Origin: Oceanospirillaceae bacterium | Lineage (GTDB): Bacteria; Pseudomonadota; Gammaproteobacteria; Pseudomonadales; Balneatricaceae | Direction of reading: 5' to 3' | Assembly (NCBI GenBank): GCA_024686035.1 | Contig: JAIBDW010000009.1 | Span: 1-40,159, forward strand | Length of the DNA: 40,159 nucleotides | Made by a program: the position numbers and the translations under genes | Shown here: positions 10,791 to 17,971 of the stretch, in pieces | Layout: every line of letters starts with the position of its first letter | How positions within the stretch are numbered: the stretch's first letter is position 1 | Notes under the pieces: model-generated | The model's input: the letters and a program-made list of their open reading frames with translations, nothing else | The model's database searches: none | What the model was told of the DNA's origin: nothing

Positions 10791-11222
10791 ATGCAGGTGG
10801 AATCTAAACTCTGGCAAAGGTTGAGAAAAATTTTGAATGACAGCATTGATGTATCAAAAATAATAATGATAGGTGATACAAAGCCGCTTTCTACGGAAGT
10901 AAAGGCTATACCCGCCACGACAGTACTTTTCGGTAACGCTGACACTCAAAACGAATTATATTTTATGGATAGTTCTAGGCAGTTCACAAGCGGTGTTTGG
11001 GAGAGGCCACAAAGCTCATATACAAAGACCAATAAGGCCGACGTGTTTTATTATATGATTGAGGGTGAAATTGTCATTCAGAATCAATACGGTGATTTTA
11101 CATTTATTTATCCAGGGCGAGCGTACATCGTACCTGCGGGCTTTTCAGGGCAATGGGATGTTGTTAAATTCACGCGACAATTCTACGCACGGCATCAACT
11201 TGAAAAGAGTGCTGGCGCATAA
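10791..11222 (+). CDS. Small cupin-domain protein (EutQ/ureidoglycine aminohydrolase-like cupin)
   Basis: A 143-residue protein whose C-terminal half is a single cupin barrel: SGVWERPQSSYTKTNKADVFYYMIEGEIVI, then DFTFIYPGRAYIVPAGFSGQWDVVKFTRQFY. This resembles the cupin_3 (DUF861) group, in which the motif ends in a GxW before a charged strand. The first 50 residues have no recognised feature. Function is unknown; such proteins are often stray stress-associated or small-molecule-binding cupins. The start is uncertain because no clear ribosome site precedes ATG 10791, and ATG 10866 is possible. It is a single gene, divergent from the DAHP synthase and convergent with the LytTR-type regulator. 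Confidence 0.6.
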   Translation: MQVESKLWQRLRKILNDSIDVSKIIMIGDTKPLSTEVKAIPATTVLFGNADTQNELYFMDSSRQFTSGVWERPQSSYTKTNKADVFYYMIEGEIVIQNQYGDFTFIYPGRAYIVPAGFSGQWDVVKFTRQFYARHQLEKSAGA

Positions 11223-11325
11223 GGTTGATATAGCCAGGCAAACCTGAAGTATTCTTGAGTAGGGTGTTGGCCTGTGTATCTATGCCCGCCCGATAAGCAA
11301 AAAACCAGTACGCAAGCAAACGCAT

Positions 11326-12258
11326 CTATTGTTCGAACTCTTCAAATATCTTCATGATGGTATTGCGGTAAGATTTTGTGACCTCAAGAGGCTCTACAGC
11401 GTCCCCATTGAACACGATTTCCATCACAGAAGAGCTCTCTTTTAATGTCGCATGTTGAGGTAGAAGACGTTTATTCACATAGGTGGAGCGACTCACTTGG
11501 ATCATAGGGCAAAGCAACTGAGCTGCGGAGGCAACACTGGTTATGCTTCCGCGCAACTGTTGTGTTTTTTTGTTAATGTCCATAATGTGTGTGTAGGGAT
11601 GTTTATACCACATAATTAAACACTCATTAGTCACAGGAAACTTTTTCATATTATCTGCCACGATGGCAGCCATATGGGTGGTCTGAGCGGACAGGGCGTG
11701 GAATTTTCCAGCACCCACTGTAGCTTGCGTAACACTTTTAGCTAGATTTCTTTGGCAGCTAAAAAATATGTACACCATAATTAATAATTCAACGACCCAA
11801 ATTATGGCGATATAAGTCAAAAAAGGCGTTGGCTCAGGGTAAAAGTACACCCAGCTAATCTCCCCCACTCTAGATTGCTTGTCCATTACAGGTATGGTGC
11901 CAGACAACAACGGCTTTTTGCTGGCTAGAAACTCATGCATAGTCATATTAGTAGAGCAGTATTCTGTTATAGACACATCATCACTGTTTAACGTTTTGAG
12001 CTGCGTGCACAAAGGCGTCATTGTGAGATCTTCATGCTTATTTATAAATTCGCTTATTTTCACACGAGTTGTCTGTTTATTGCCTGCGATTACTCCTTCA
12101 ATAAAGAGGTCATTTTGGGCTAGCTGTTCTAAAAAATTTATGTCTGAGCGGCCATAGGTTTCTTTAGAAAATTCTTCGTAAGTAAGCCACAATAGTGAAG
12201 AATTCACTATTGTGACTAAAGTCGTAGTGAGTATGGATACCTTTATTAGAGGATTCAT
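11326..12258 (-). CDS. Membrane-anchored LytTR-like DNA-binding regulator
   Basis: A 310-residue protein with two predicted membrane helices (about 7-27 and 145-168), an extracytoplasmic segment of about 115 residues between them, and a cytoplasmic C-terminus. Residues about 210-308 look like a LytTR DNA-binding domain: CLIMWYKHPYTHIMDI, SITSVASAAQLLCPMIQVSRSTYVNKRLL (compare the family pattern RvHRSyLVN) and LEVTKSYRNTIMKIF (compare IPVSRrY). LytTR domains normally sit behind response-regulator receivers; here the sensor would be the periplasmic loop, giving a one-component membrane regulator. The call rests on motif reading alone. The gene faces away from an unrecognised gene at 12522, and the shared promoter region carries phased repeats that could be its binding sites. 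Base composition is AT-richer than the core genes. Confidence 0.55.
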   Translation of the reverse strand: MNPLIKVSILTTTLVTIVNSSLLWLTYEEFSKETYGRSDINFLEQLAQNDLFIEGVIAGNKQTTRVKISEFINKHEDLTMTPLCTQLKTLNSDDVSITEYCSTNMTMHEFLASKKPLLSGTIPVMDKQSRVGEISWVYFYPEPTPFLTYIAIIWVVELLIMVYIFFSCQRNLAKSVTQATVGAGKFHALSAQTTHMAAIVADNMKKFPVTNECLIMWYKHPYTHIMDINKKTQQLRGSITSVASAAQLLCPMIQVSRSTYVNKRLLPQHATLKESSSVMEIVFNGDAVEPLEVTKSYRNTIMKIFEEFEQ

Positions 12259-12389
12259 TTAAATTTACCTGTAATGTTATTTTTGTCAAAGTCAGCAGTC
12301 GGTGTAAATCTAGTGGTGTTATGTAAAGTCATTGGCGTGTCTCTTGATCCGCTATCTATTTTTTTGGTTGTCTAATTTTGTATTTTCAT

Positions 12390-12437
12390 TAACAAAACCC
12401 CTGTATTAGATAACAAATACTAGTCTTCGTTAACTAA
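12390..12437. repeat. Three helically phased TAACWAA repeats in a divergent promoter region
   Basis: TAACAAA at 12390-12396, TAACAAA at 12411-12417 and TAACTAA at 12431-12437 have starts 21 and 20 bp apart, so all fall on one face of the helix. LytTR regulators are known to bind paired direct repeats about two turns apart. The repeats lie between the LytTR-like gene and the divergent gene at 12522, so they are candidate operators. The link to that protein is inference. Confidence 0.4.
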
Positions 12438-12521
12438 GATGTAAATATAGTTCATAAATATAGATCTGCAAGTTTATTTGTTGATAATTAGCGAATAAAA
12501 ATTACTAAGAGACTGATCGCT

Positions 12522-12869
12522 ATGATTCACATTGTTACTAACGCAGCACAAAACACTGCAATTGAACCCAATCCATGTATTGCAGTATCAGACCTCTTAG
12601 AGGTGATAGACGATTCTGTAGATTTTACCTACCACATTGGATCGACTTCTTATTCTTATAATGGCAGTCCTTCAGCATCTAAGGCAGCGACAACGTTAAC
12701 GTTGCAATATTATGATGCAGAATCAAAAGGTGAGCTCTATGCCATTATGTTTCCTGACATGCCAGCGTGGTTGATTAACCAAATTGAGCTGGGGAATTCT
12801 GTTAAGTTAGTCGATGCCGTGAAGCAGGTCACTATAGAATTGGCAAGCCAAGTGCGAGAGCTGAATTGA
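12522..12869 (+). CDS. Hypothetical protein, 115 aa
   Basis: I do not recognise this protein. It has 115 residues, no signal peptide and no membrane helix, with an alternating hydrophobic/polar pattern in the middle (TTLTLQYYDAESKGELYAIMFPDMPAWLINQIELG) followed by an amphipathic helix to the end. It is mildly acidic and probably a small cytoplasmic alpha/beta protein. It is preceded by AAGAGA at 12507-12512 and reads as a single transcript, divergent from the LytTR-like gene and convergent with the gene at 12936-13523. The shared promoter suggests it may be a target of the LytTR-like regulator; that is inference only. Confidence 0.55.
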   Translation: MIHIVTNAAQNTAIEPNPCIAVSDLLEVIDDSVDFTYHIGSTSYSYNGSPSASKAATTLTLQYYDAESKGELYAIMFPDMPAWLINQIELGNSVKLVDAVKQVTIELASQVRELN

Positions 12870-12925
12870 TCAGGGAAGTGGCAAAAAAGAAATGTCTAAA
12901 TGCAGATAGCAGCTCTAGCTTGTTT

Positions 12926-12959
12926 GAAGGGACTGTTACTTAAAAGCAACAGTCCCTTC
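12926..12959. terminator. Perfect 12-bp hairpin between convergent genes
   Basis: GAAGGGACTGTT at 12926-12937 pairs perfectly with AACAGTCCCTTC at 12948-12959 around a 10-nt loop. The stop codon of the minus-strand gene (12936-12938) overlaps the inner end of the stem. Neither side has a clear T-tract, so intrinsic termination is not certain; mRNA 3'-end protection for both convergent transcripts is an alternative. Confidence 0.45.
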
Positions 12960-13523
12960 GATGTCAAACCAAGGGCTAAGTTCGATTGGGTGCTTGCTAT
13001 ATACGCTTCCAACAGAGAGTGGGCCTACCGGTGACATGACTTGATAGATAAACAGCTCAACATTAGGGTAGTCGATCAAGAATGTATCAACCAAATCAAT
13101 TTGTGTTATTGGCTGGGGCAACTCAGGCTTTATCGGTGCGCCCGCTTCAATCATTCGTGTTTTCCATTGTGCCTTTATTTGAGACTTTAGGTCAGGACGT
13201 AAGCGAAGGGTGTTTAATACTTTGGACTGACTAATTAATATATCGTCTGAGTTAGTTCTTTCTTTTATTCCAGTATACCGTAAAGGGTACACGTCAAAGT
13301 CGAAGTCAACAGTCACTGCGCAGCAGCGTTGCCCCTCTTCTTTAAACATAGTGTCCAAGAAAGAGAACGCCTTACGGCTTGATGAAGCCCCATACAATCC
13401 AGTATACAAGGCACCTGGCGGCGTCTCTACACCAAGCATTGATAGCACAGAATGGTCTAATTCATGGTTGGTGTCAGAAGTGTCTGAGTTGTTAAACTTG
13501 GTGTAGAAAAGTAAACTTTGCAT
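12936..13523 (-). CDS. Hypothetical protein, 195 aa
   Basis: I do not recognise this protein. It has 195 residues and no signal peptide or membrane helix. Notable segments are GALYTGLYGASSSRKAFSFLDTMFKEEGQRCCAVTVDFDFDVYPLRYTGIKERT in the N-terminal half, a basic helix (LRLRPDLKSQIKAQWKTRMIEAGA) near the middle, and a C-terminal strand-rich part ending HPIELSPWFDIEGTVAFK. The last codons form one arm of a hairpin shared with the convergent gene at 12522. It is divergent from the gene at 13656 with 132 nt between starts, an arrangement common for gene-regulator pairs, but nothing in the sequence proves a link. Confidence 0.55.
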   Translation of the reverse strand: MQSLLFYTKFNNSDTSDTNHELDHSVLSMLGVETPPGALYTGLYGASSSRKAFSFLDTMFKEEGQRCCAVTVDFDFDVYPLRYTGIKERTNSDDILISQSKVLNTLRLRPDLKSQIKAQWKTRMIEAGAPIKPELPQPITQIDLVDTFLIDYPNVELFIYQVMSPVGPLSVGSVYSKHPIELSPWFDIEGTVAFK

Positions 13524-13655
13524 ATATAATTTAGCACTGTATTATGAGACCAATTCACATCGGTGTTATGAAGCTATGACTAGTGATTTCCACTACGCTA
13601 ATGTAGTATATAATAGATTCAGTAAAATGTTAATGTTTTCCAATGTTAGGAATAA

Positions 13656-14201
13656 ATGAAATCTATGCGATCAAATTCATTGTCAGGAAAAGAGCTTAAA
13701 AGGCTATCTGTAGTATTAAACGAGCGTATTGCCTCACTGTCGTGGTTATTCGGTTTTTCTTCGGCCCAATGGGTGAAAAATGCTAATAGAGAAAAAGGTG
13801 AGCTACTTATACAGCACTCTTTGATGATACGAATGTTATTAGAACGCCCAGAGTTATCCCCGATACCCAAAGTGCCACTCATGCATGAGGTTTACGACCT
13901 TTTGGTTGCAATAGACCCCAGCCTTACGCATAACAAAATGGCTACTATTGTCGGTCTAAGTACAAAATCAACCAAACGAATTTTTGGTGACGGAGCTCCA
14001 ACAAGTACCGTGGGTCATATGTTACTGATCATAAAAAATGAGCTTACGCGGCTAAAGACGAAGCAAGAAAGGCGCGAATTTTACCATTTTTTACAGGACA
14101 ACATTAAGTCTGAGGCAGAATCTCGTGGTTACGATCCAGACAAGGTGTTGAATGAGCTAGGCTGGACGATTAACGCTAAGCCGTCTGATCTCCAAAGCTA
14201 A
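13656..14201 (+). CDS. Hypothetical protein, 181 aa, possible HTH-type regulator
   Basis: I do not recognise this protein with confidence. It has 181 residues, is basic and helical, and lacks membrane segments. After a Ser/Lys-rich start it has LFGFSSAQWVKNAN, then a helical block ending in IPKVPLMHEVYDLL. The segment HNKMATIVGLSTKSTKRIFGDGAPTSTVGHMLLIIKNEL reads like a helix-turn-helix (A-x-x-x-G-x-S-x-x-x-x-x-R-I), and a charged helix (KTKQERREFYHFLQDNI) follows. This is faintly like small regulators carried by conjugative elements, which would fit the TraK-like gene at 20.2 kb. AGGA at 13648-13651 gives a good ribosome site. Divergent orientation to the 195-aa gene suggests it may regulate that gene. 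Confidence 0.5.
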   Translation: MKSMRSNSLSGKELKRLSVVLNERIASLSWLFGFSSAQWVKNANREKGELLIQHSLMIRMLLERPELSPIPKVPLMHEVYDLLVAIDPSLTHNKMATIVGLSTKSTKRIFGDGAPTSTVGHMLLIIKNELTRLKTKQERREFYHFLQDNIKSEAESRGYDPDKVLNELGWTINAKPSDLQS

Positions 14202-14495
14202 TCTCCTAGCACTCCATCAGTCTAAATAACTTCATTTGCTAATGCATTTTACTTTTGTAATGTTTTACGAGAGTAGAGGGGCTATTGTAAATGACTGAAG
14301 TTTGCCTTTGGGAAATAAACCTTAACAGGCCAAGTGAAAAATTCCCTTTTCGTATTTTATTTATATGCAAAATAACTCATAATAAAAAGTTAATATAAGT
14401 AATTTGTTAACAATGGCCCGTAACTAGTCGCTGATCATTAGCCAATAGTGTCTTAATCTGCGTTATTTGGTGGGCCTACTAGGTTTTAAAAAACA

Positions 14496-15053
14496 ATGAG
14501 TTTTGATAAAGACCCTCAACAACTTTTCCTAGAGTGTGCCGCTAAACCCACTCCTAATTCCTTTAAAGCACTATATGATGCAACTCAGATGCGTCTTTTT
14601 CCAGTATGTCTGCGTATATTAAAAGATCATGAGCTTGCACAAGATTGTCTTCAAGCAAGTTATGTCAAAGTTTGGCATAACTTGAATAACTACGATGCCC
14701 AAAAGAGTAAAGCGGTTACTTGGATGAGCCGGATTATTAGAAATCAAGCTTTAGATATGCTCAAACGAAAGAATTTTGTGGACTTTGTGGACGATGTGCC
14801 GGATATGATAGACCCTTCTTTACAGCATGAGGATCAGGTATTAGTGGCAGAACAGTCAGCATTATTAAAACAATGTTTAGCACAGCTTAAACCACAGGCC
14901 ATGCATTGTATTTTGGGTAGTTATTTTGATGGGTTAACTTTTCAGCAATTGGCGGATCAGCAGGTGCAGCCCCTTAGCACGATAAAAACTTGGGTACGTC
15001 GCAGCTTACCATTATTAAAAAAATGTTTGGAGCGAAGTTATGACCAACATTAA
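14496..15053 (+). CDS. ECF-family RNA polymerase sigma factor
   Basis: An extracytoplasmic-function sigma factor of 185 residues, normal for sigma-70 proteins reduced to regions 2 and 4. Region 2 spans about residues 22-95, with FKALYDATQMRLFPVCLRILKDHELAQDCLQASYVKVW and AVTWMSRIIRNQALDMLKRK. Region 4 spans about 125-182, with LLKQCLAQLKPQAMHCILGSYFDGLTFQQLADQ and STIKTWVRRSLPLLKKC forming the helix-turn-helix. It overlaps the anti-sigma gene by 14 nt, so the pair is translationally coupled. It stands directly upstream of the bufferin-type operon and msrQP, and the natural inference is that it drives them. A plain AT-rich region of about 290 nt precedes it. Confidence 0.93.
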   Translation: MSFDKDPQQLFLECAAKPTPNSFKALYDATQMRLFPVCLRILKDHELAQDCLQASYVKVWHNLNNYDAQKSKAVTWMSRIIRNQALDMLKRKNFVDFVDDVPDMIDPSLQHEDQVLVAEQSALLKQCLAQLKPQAMHCILGSYFDGLTFQQLADQQVQPLSTIKTWVRRSLPLLKKCLERSYDQH

Positions 15054-15744
15054 TACCTATAAATCTGAACAGAGGCTAGATGAGCTCGCCTTTAGGTATG
15101 CGTGTGGAAGCCTTAGCGAGCAAGAGCTTGATCAAGTTGAGCAAAATTTCATGCAAATGTTGAAATTTCAAACTCGACTTGCCTATTGGGAACGGTATAT
15201 CGCCGAATTAGACCACTCTCTAGAGGCTGTGCCAGCGCCACCTGCTGTTTGGCAAAATATTAACCAACACCTTCTCACTCAGCAAAGGGGCCAAAACAGT
15301 TCTTCACAATCTCTGGCGCAGCGCTTAAGTCAAATGCTGAAAGAGTTTTGGTTGGGCGTTAACGGCGCAACCCTAGGGCTCTCAGCAAGCGCAATGCTTA
15401 TCGTGCTAGTGATATTTTTTATACAGCCAAAAAATCCCGTGTATTTAGACGATCAATGGCTTGTGAGATCTAATATAAACAGCAGTGTGATTACATTAGT
15501 GGCTATTGCTCCAGACCCTATCTCAGCTGACATAAATTGTAATCTATGGATAACCAATAGCGATGGGGCTCTATTTGTAGCAACACTTCCCGAAACGGGG
15601 GAGGTTACGGTGGATTTATCAGCGTATCCAGAAGTATTAAAAAAACTTAATCGGCCAGGCTTATTGCAAGTGACCTTTGACCAAAAAGGTACTCAACCAG
15701 AGCGTATGGGAGCAGTCATGTTAGAAGCGAGCTGGTCTATATAG
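15040..15744 (+). CDS. Membrane anti-sigma factor (RskA-like)
   Basis: A 234-residue protein with an N-terminal cytoplasmic anti-sigma part (LDELAFRYACGSLSEQELDQVEQNF, then LAYWERYIAELDHSLEAVPAPPAVWQNI). One membrane helix lies at about 107-128 (GATLGLSASAMLIVLVIFFI), and the periplasmic C-terminal domain resembles the RskA anti-sigma-K fold (LWITNSDGALFVATLPETGEVTVDLSAY ... GLLQVTFD). It would hold the sigma factor at the membrane and release it on an envelope signal. It overlaps the sigma gene by 14 nt. The sigma factor of the best-known bufferin system (Caulobacter SigF) is, as I recall, held by a different multi-pass anti-sigma, so this pairing is noteworthy. No zinc-binding HxxxCxxC motif is present. 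Confidence 0.85.
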   Translation: MTNINTYKSEQRLDELAFRYACGSLSEQELDQVEQNFMQMLKFQTRLAYWERYIAELDHSLEAVPAPPAVWQNINQHLLTQQRGQNSSSQSLAQRLSQMLKEFWLGVNGATLGLSASAMLIVLVIFFIQPKNPVYLDDQWLVRSNINSSVITLVAIAPDPISADINCNLWITNSDGALFVATLPETGEVTVDLSAYPEVLKKLNRPGLLQVTFDQKGTQPERMGAVMLEASWSI

Positions 15745-15817
15745 CTTTCAAGTGATTTATTGTGAATATTTTTATTAAGTTGAATCTATCGTGCAACTCA
15801 TGTCGTAAGTACAAAAG

Positions 15818-15836
15818 AGACAGGTTAAACGTGTCT
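15818..15836. promoter_or_regulatory. Short dyad upstream of the bufferin precursor gene
   Basis: AGACA (15818-15822) and TGTCT (15832-15836) form a dyad with a 9-nt centre, 65-83 nt upstream of the precursor start. The GTGTCTT within it also occurs upstream of the sigma gene at 14448-14454. It may be part of a promoter or operator; evidence is weak. Confidence 0.25.
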
Positions 15837-15842
15837 TTATAG

Positions 15843-15868
15843 GCCAAATTAAATTAACCAAGTTTGGC
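15843..15868 (+). other. Hairpin in the likely 5' leader of the bufferin precursor mRNA
   Basis: GCCAAA at 15843-15848 pairs with TTTGGC at 15863-15868; a further T-G wobble and a T-A pair extend the stem. It sits about 32 nt upstream of the ATG and 22 nt upstream of the AAAGGA ribosome site (15891-15896). Such leader stems can protect abundant small mRNAs; function is unproven. Confidence 0.35.
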
Positions 15869-15900
15869 TCAATTAATGATTAGATGTTAAAGGAAGACTT

Positions 15901-16161
15901 ATGAAAATTTCACAAAAAATCGTCACCGCAACTGCACTCTCTGGTGTCTTAGCGGTTGGATTATCACTGGCTTCAACGGCTGCTTCAGCTGCTGAAAAAG
16001 AAAAGTGCTACGGTGTGGCGGCAGCCGGTCAAAATGACTGCGCAACTAACAACTCATCTTGCGTGGGAACATCAAAAACAGACAATCAAACAGATGCCTT
16101 TATCGCAGTACCAGAAGGTTTATGTGAGCGTTTAGCAGGCGGCTCGTTAATGTCTAGTTAA
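15901..16161 (+). CDS. bufA: DUF2282 bufferin-type metallophore precursor peptide (BufA1-like)
   Basis: An 86-residue secreted precursor. Residues 1-30 form a Sec signal peptide (MKISQKIV, a hydrophobic core, then a predicted cut after ASA at residue 30). The mature part has four cysteines at 36, 47, 54 and 75 in the pattern KCYG...GQNDCA...SSCVG...GLCE, the DUF2282 arrangement. In the family, DUF692 enzymes modify cysteines of the exported peptide, which then chelates copper in the periplasm (bufferins). The predicted function follows from family and from the adjacent DUF692, DUF2063 and DoxX genes. AAAGGA at 15891-15896 gives a strong ribosome site. A hairpin terminator follows immediately, so this gene is probably expressed well above the downstream genes. 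Confidence 0.88.
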   Translation: MKISQKIVTATALSGVLAVGLSLASTAASAAEKEKCYGVAAAGQNDCATNNSSCVGTSKTDNQTDAFIAVPEGLCERLAGGSLMSS

Positions 16162-16169
16162 ACATCGAC

Positions 16170-16204
16170 ACCCATCTGAAGTTGACTTTCAGATGGGTCT
16201 TTTA
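16170..16204 (+). terminator. Hairpin terminator/attenuator between bufA and bufB
   Basis: ACCCATCTGAA (16170-16180) pairs perfectly over 11 bp with TTCAGATGGGT (16188-16198) around a 7-nt loop, followed by CTTTT at 16199-16203. It starts 9 nt after the precursor stop codon. Partial termination here would give a short, abundant precursor mRNA and a rarer full operon mRNA. Confidence 0.75.
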
Positions 16205-16255
16205 ACTATGTCTGCTAACACTTTGTCTATTTCAATGCACATAGGAACATAAACC

Positions 16256-17098
16256 ATGGGGCACCAGTCGTACCTTTTAAATGGCGCCGGAATTGGTTTA
16301 AGGCAGCCTCATGTCGCGCATTTTATAGCAGGTCATCCGCCTGTTAATTGGCTTGAAGTGCACAGTGAAAACTACCTACAAGAGGATAGTAAGCGCCGTC
16401 ATCAATTACGCCATATTCGTAATGACTATGCTATTAGTTGTCATGGGGTTGGTTTGTCCCTAGGTTCTTCAGATTCTTTAAATCTTAGGCATATAGAATC
16501 GCTCAAAAAATTATTTGATGATATTTCTCCTTGTTTGGTTTCTGAGCACTTAAGCTGGAGCTCACTGGATGGACGCTTTTATAACGACTTATTACCACTG
16601 CCATACACCCGCGAGGCTTTATTACACATGATAAGTCGGGTGAATCAAACACAAGATTTGCTAGGCAGAGAGATTCTTATCGAAAACCCTTCTTCTTATT
16701 TAGCATTTAAGAATGTAGACATGAGTGAAGTAGAATTTCTCAATCAACTGAGTCATCACAGTGGCTGTAAATTACTATTAGATCTTAATAATATTTTTGT
16801 AAGTAGTCGTAACTTACATACAGACCCCTACAGTTATCTAGAAAATATTCACTGGCATCAAGTAAAGGAGATCCATTTAGCTGGCCACACCCTGAAACGG
16901 CTCCCGCAAGGAACTATTCGCATAGATACACATAACGACCATGTGTGCGAAGAAGTGTGGGAAATGGTACATACTTATAAAAAACAGCTAAAACATATTC
17001 CTTGTCTAATCGAGTGGGATGCTGATATCCCAAGCTTAGATATATTGATAGCTGAGGCTAGAAAGGCCGAAAAATGTTTGGGCATTAATCATGCTTAA
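16256..17098 (+). CDS. bufB: DUF692 multinuclear non-heme iron peptide-modifying enzyme (BufB-like)
   Basis: A 280-residue TIM-barrel protein of the DUF692 family, the usual length. Signature blocks are GAGIGLRQPHVAHFIAGHPPVNWLEVHSENY, SCHGVGLSLG, LVSEHLSWS (His/Glu metal ligands), LLPLPYTREAL, ILIENPSSYL, LLLDLNNIFVSSRN (Asp/Asn), EIHLAGHT and DTHNDHV, ending IEWDADIPSLDIL. Members such as MbnB and BufB bind two or three irons and oxidise cysteines of a substrate peptide. Here the substrate should be the bufA product. It overlaps bufC by 8 nt, which supports coupled synthesis of the two proteins as a complex. Confidence 0.93.
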   Translation: MGHQSYLLNGAGIGLRQPHVAHFIAGHPPVNWLEVHSENYLQEDSKRRHQLRHIRNDYAISCHGVGLSLGSSDSLNLRHIESLKKLFDDISPCLVSEHLSWSSLDGRFYNDLLPLPYTREALLHMISRVNQTQDLLGREILIENPSSYLAFKNVDMSEVEFLNQLSHHSGCKLLLDLNNIFVSSRNLHTDPYSYLENIHWHQVKEIHLAGHTLKRLPQGTIRIDTHNDHVCEEVWEMVHTYKKQLKHIPCLIEWDADIPSLDILIAEARKAEKCLGINHA

Positions 17099-17924
17099 AA
17101 CCACCAATTTGGCACAGTTGCAAGGGCACTTTGTTCAAAGTCTGCAACATGGGCTACTTGCACACACTTTAGATCAATCGAATCCTTCTCAAGTCGCTCA
17201 CTTAAATAATCTACTGGTAGACTCTCACTTCACGCCAGAACAGCTAATCAGCGTCTATCGCAATAATTTTCTGATCAGCCTAAAAGAGCTTTTAGAACAG
17301 CTGTTCCCAGTGACTAATGCTTTGATAGGAGGCGCTTACTTTGCTTATGTCAGCCGCCAATTTATTGCTGAAAACCCACTCATTCAGCCCCATTTAAACC
17401 AATATGGTGGTGAATTTGTGGATTTTCTAATGGCTGTGGCGCCACTGAAAAAAATGCCCTTTGTGGCTCAAATGGCTGAGTTAGAGTGGCACTTGGATCG
17501 TATTGGTCACTTGTACCATAAAACAAAATTCGATTTTGATCGTCTTTCACAAATAGACGAAAGCCAAGTCATGGGGATTCATTTTAATCTAGCACCTACG
17601 TGTTATTTAATGAGTTCTGATATCAATTTAATTGAGCTACACAAGCGTTTATCTAATCCAGACCAATCTATATCAACAGATATTATTGATGCAGCCGGCT
17701 ACCAACAACAAAGCTATATTTTAGTGTTGCAAAACCAACATGGAGACTCGGCACTCATGTCTTTAAACCATCAACACTGGCGGTGGCTAAAAGGCTTAAA
17801 ATGTGGCTTATCTTTGTCACAGCTTTGTGGTGTGGATGATACAGACCTGCAGCTATTAATGAATCAAGTTGCAGATTGGATAGCTTTGGGTTGTATTGAT
17901 GGCTTTGCTATTAATCCTAACTAG
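17091..17924 (+). CDS. bufC: DUF2063 partner protein of the DUF692 enzyme (BufC-like)
   Basis: A 277-residue protein with the DUF2063 N-terminal domain: LAQLQGHFVQSLQHGLL, FTPEQLISVYRNNFLISLKELLEQLFPVTNALIGGAYF and FIAENPLIQPHLNQYGGEFVDFL, followed by MPFVAQMAELEWHLDRI. The C-terminal part (LAPTCYLMSSDINLIELH and onward to the end) is the second domain seen in HvfC/BufC proteins. In MbnB/MbnC and BufB/BufC pairs this partner presents the precursor peptide to the iron enzyme. The ATG overlaps the end of bufB, and a DoxX gene follows after 47 nt. Confidence 0.9.
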   Translation: MLKTTNLAQLQGHFVQSLQHGLLAHTLDQSNPSQVAHLNNLLVDSHFTPEQLISVYRNNFLISLKELLEQLFPVTNALIGGAYFAYVSRQFIAENPLIQPHLNQYGGEFVDFLMAVAPLKKMPFVAQMAELEWHLDRIGHLYHKTKFDFDRLSQIDESQVMGIHFNLAPTCYLMSSDINLIELHKRLSNPDQSISTDIIDAAGYQQQSYILVLQNQHGDSALMSLNHQHWRWLKGLKCGLSLSQLCGVDDTDLQLLMNQVADWIALGCIDGFAINPN

Positions 17925-17971
17925 ACAACTAAATGACCAACCGCAAAATATAACGAACTTAAGGGGTACCT

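Noticed and set aside
13646-13882. 78-codon minus-strand open frame opposite the HTH-like gene
   Set aside because: Fully antisense to a longer frame with a good ribosome site; judged a shadow.
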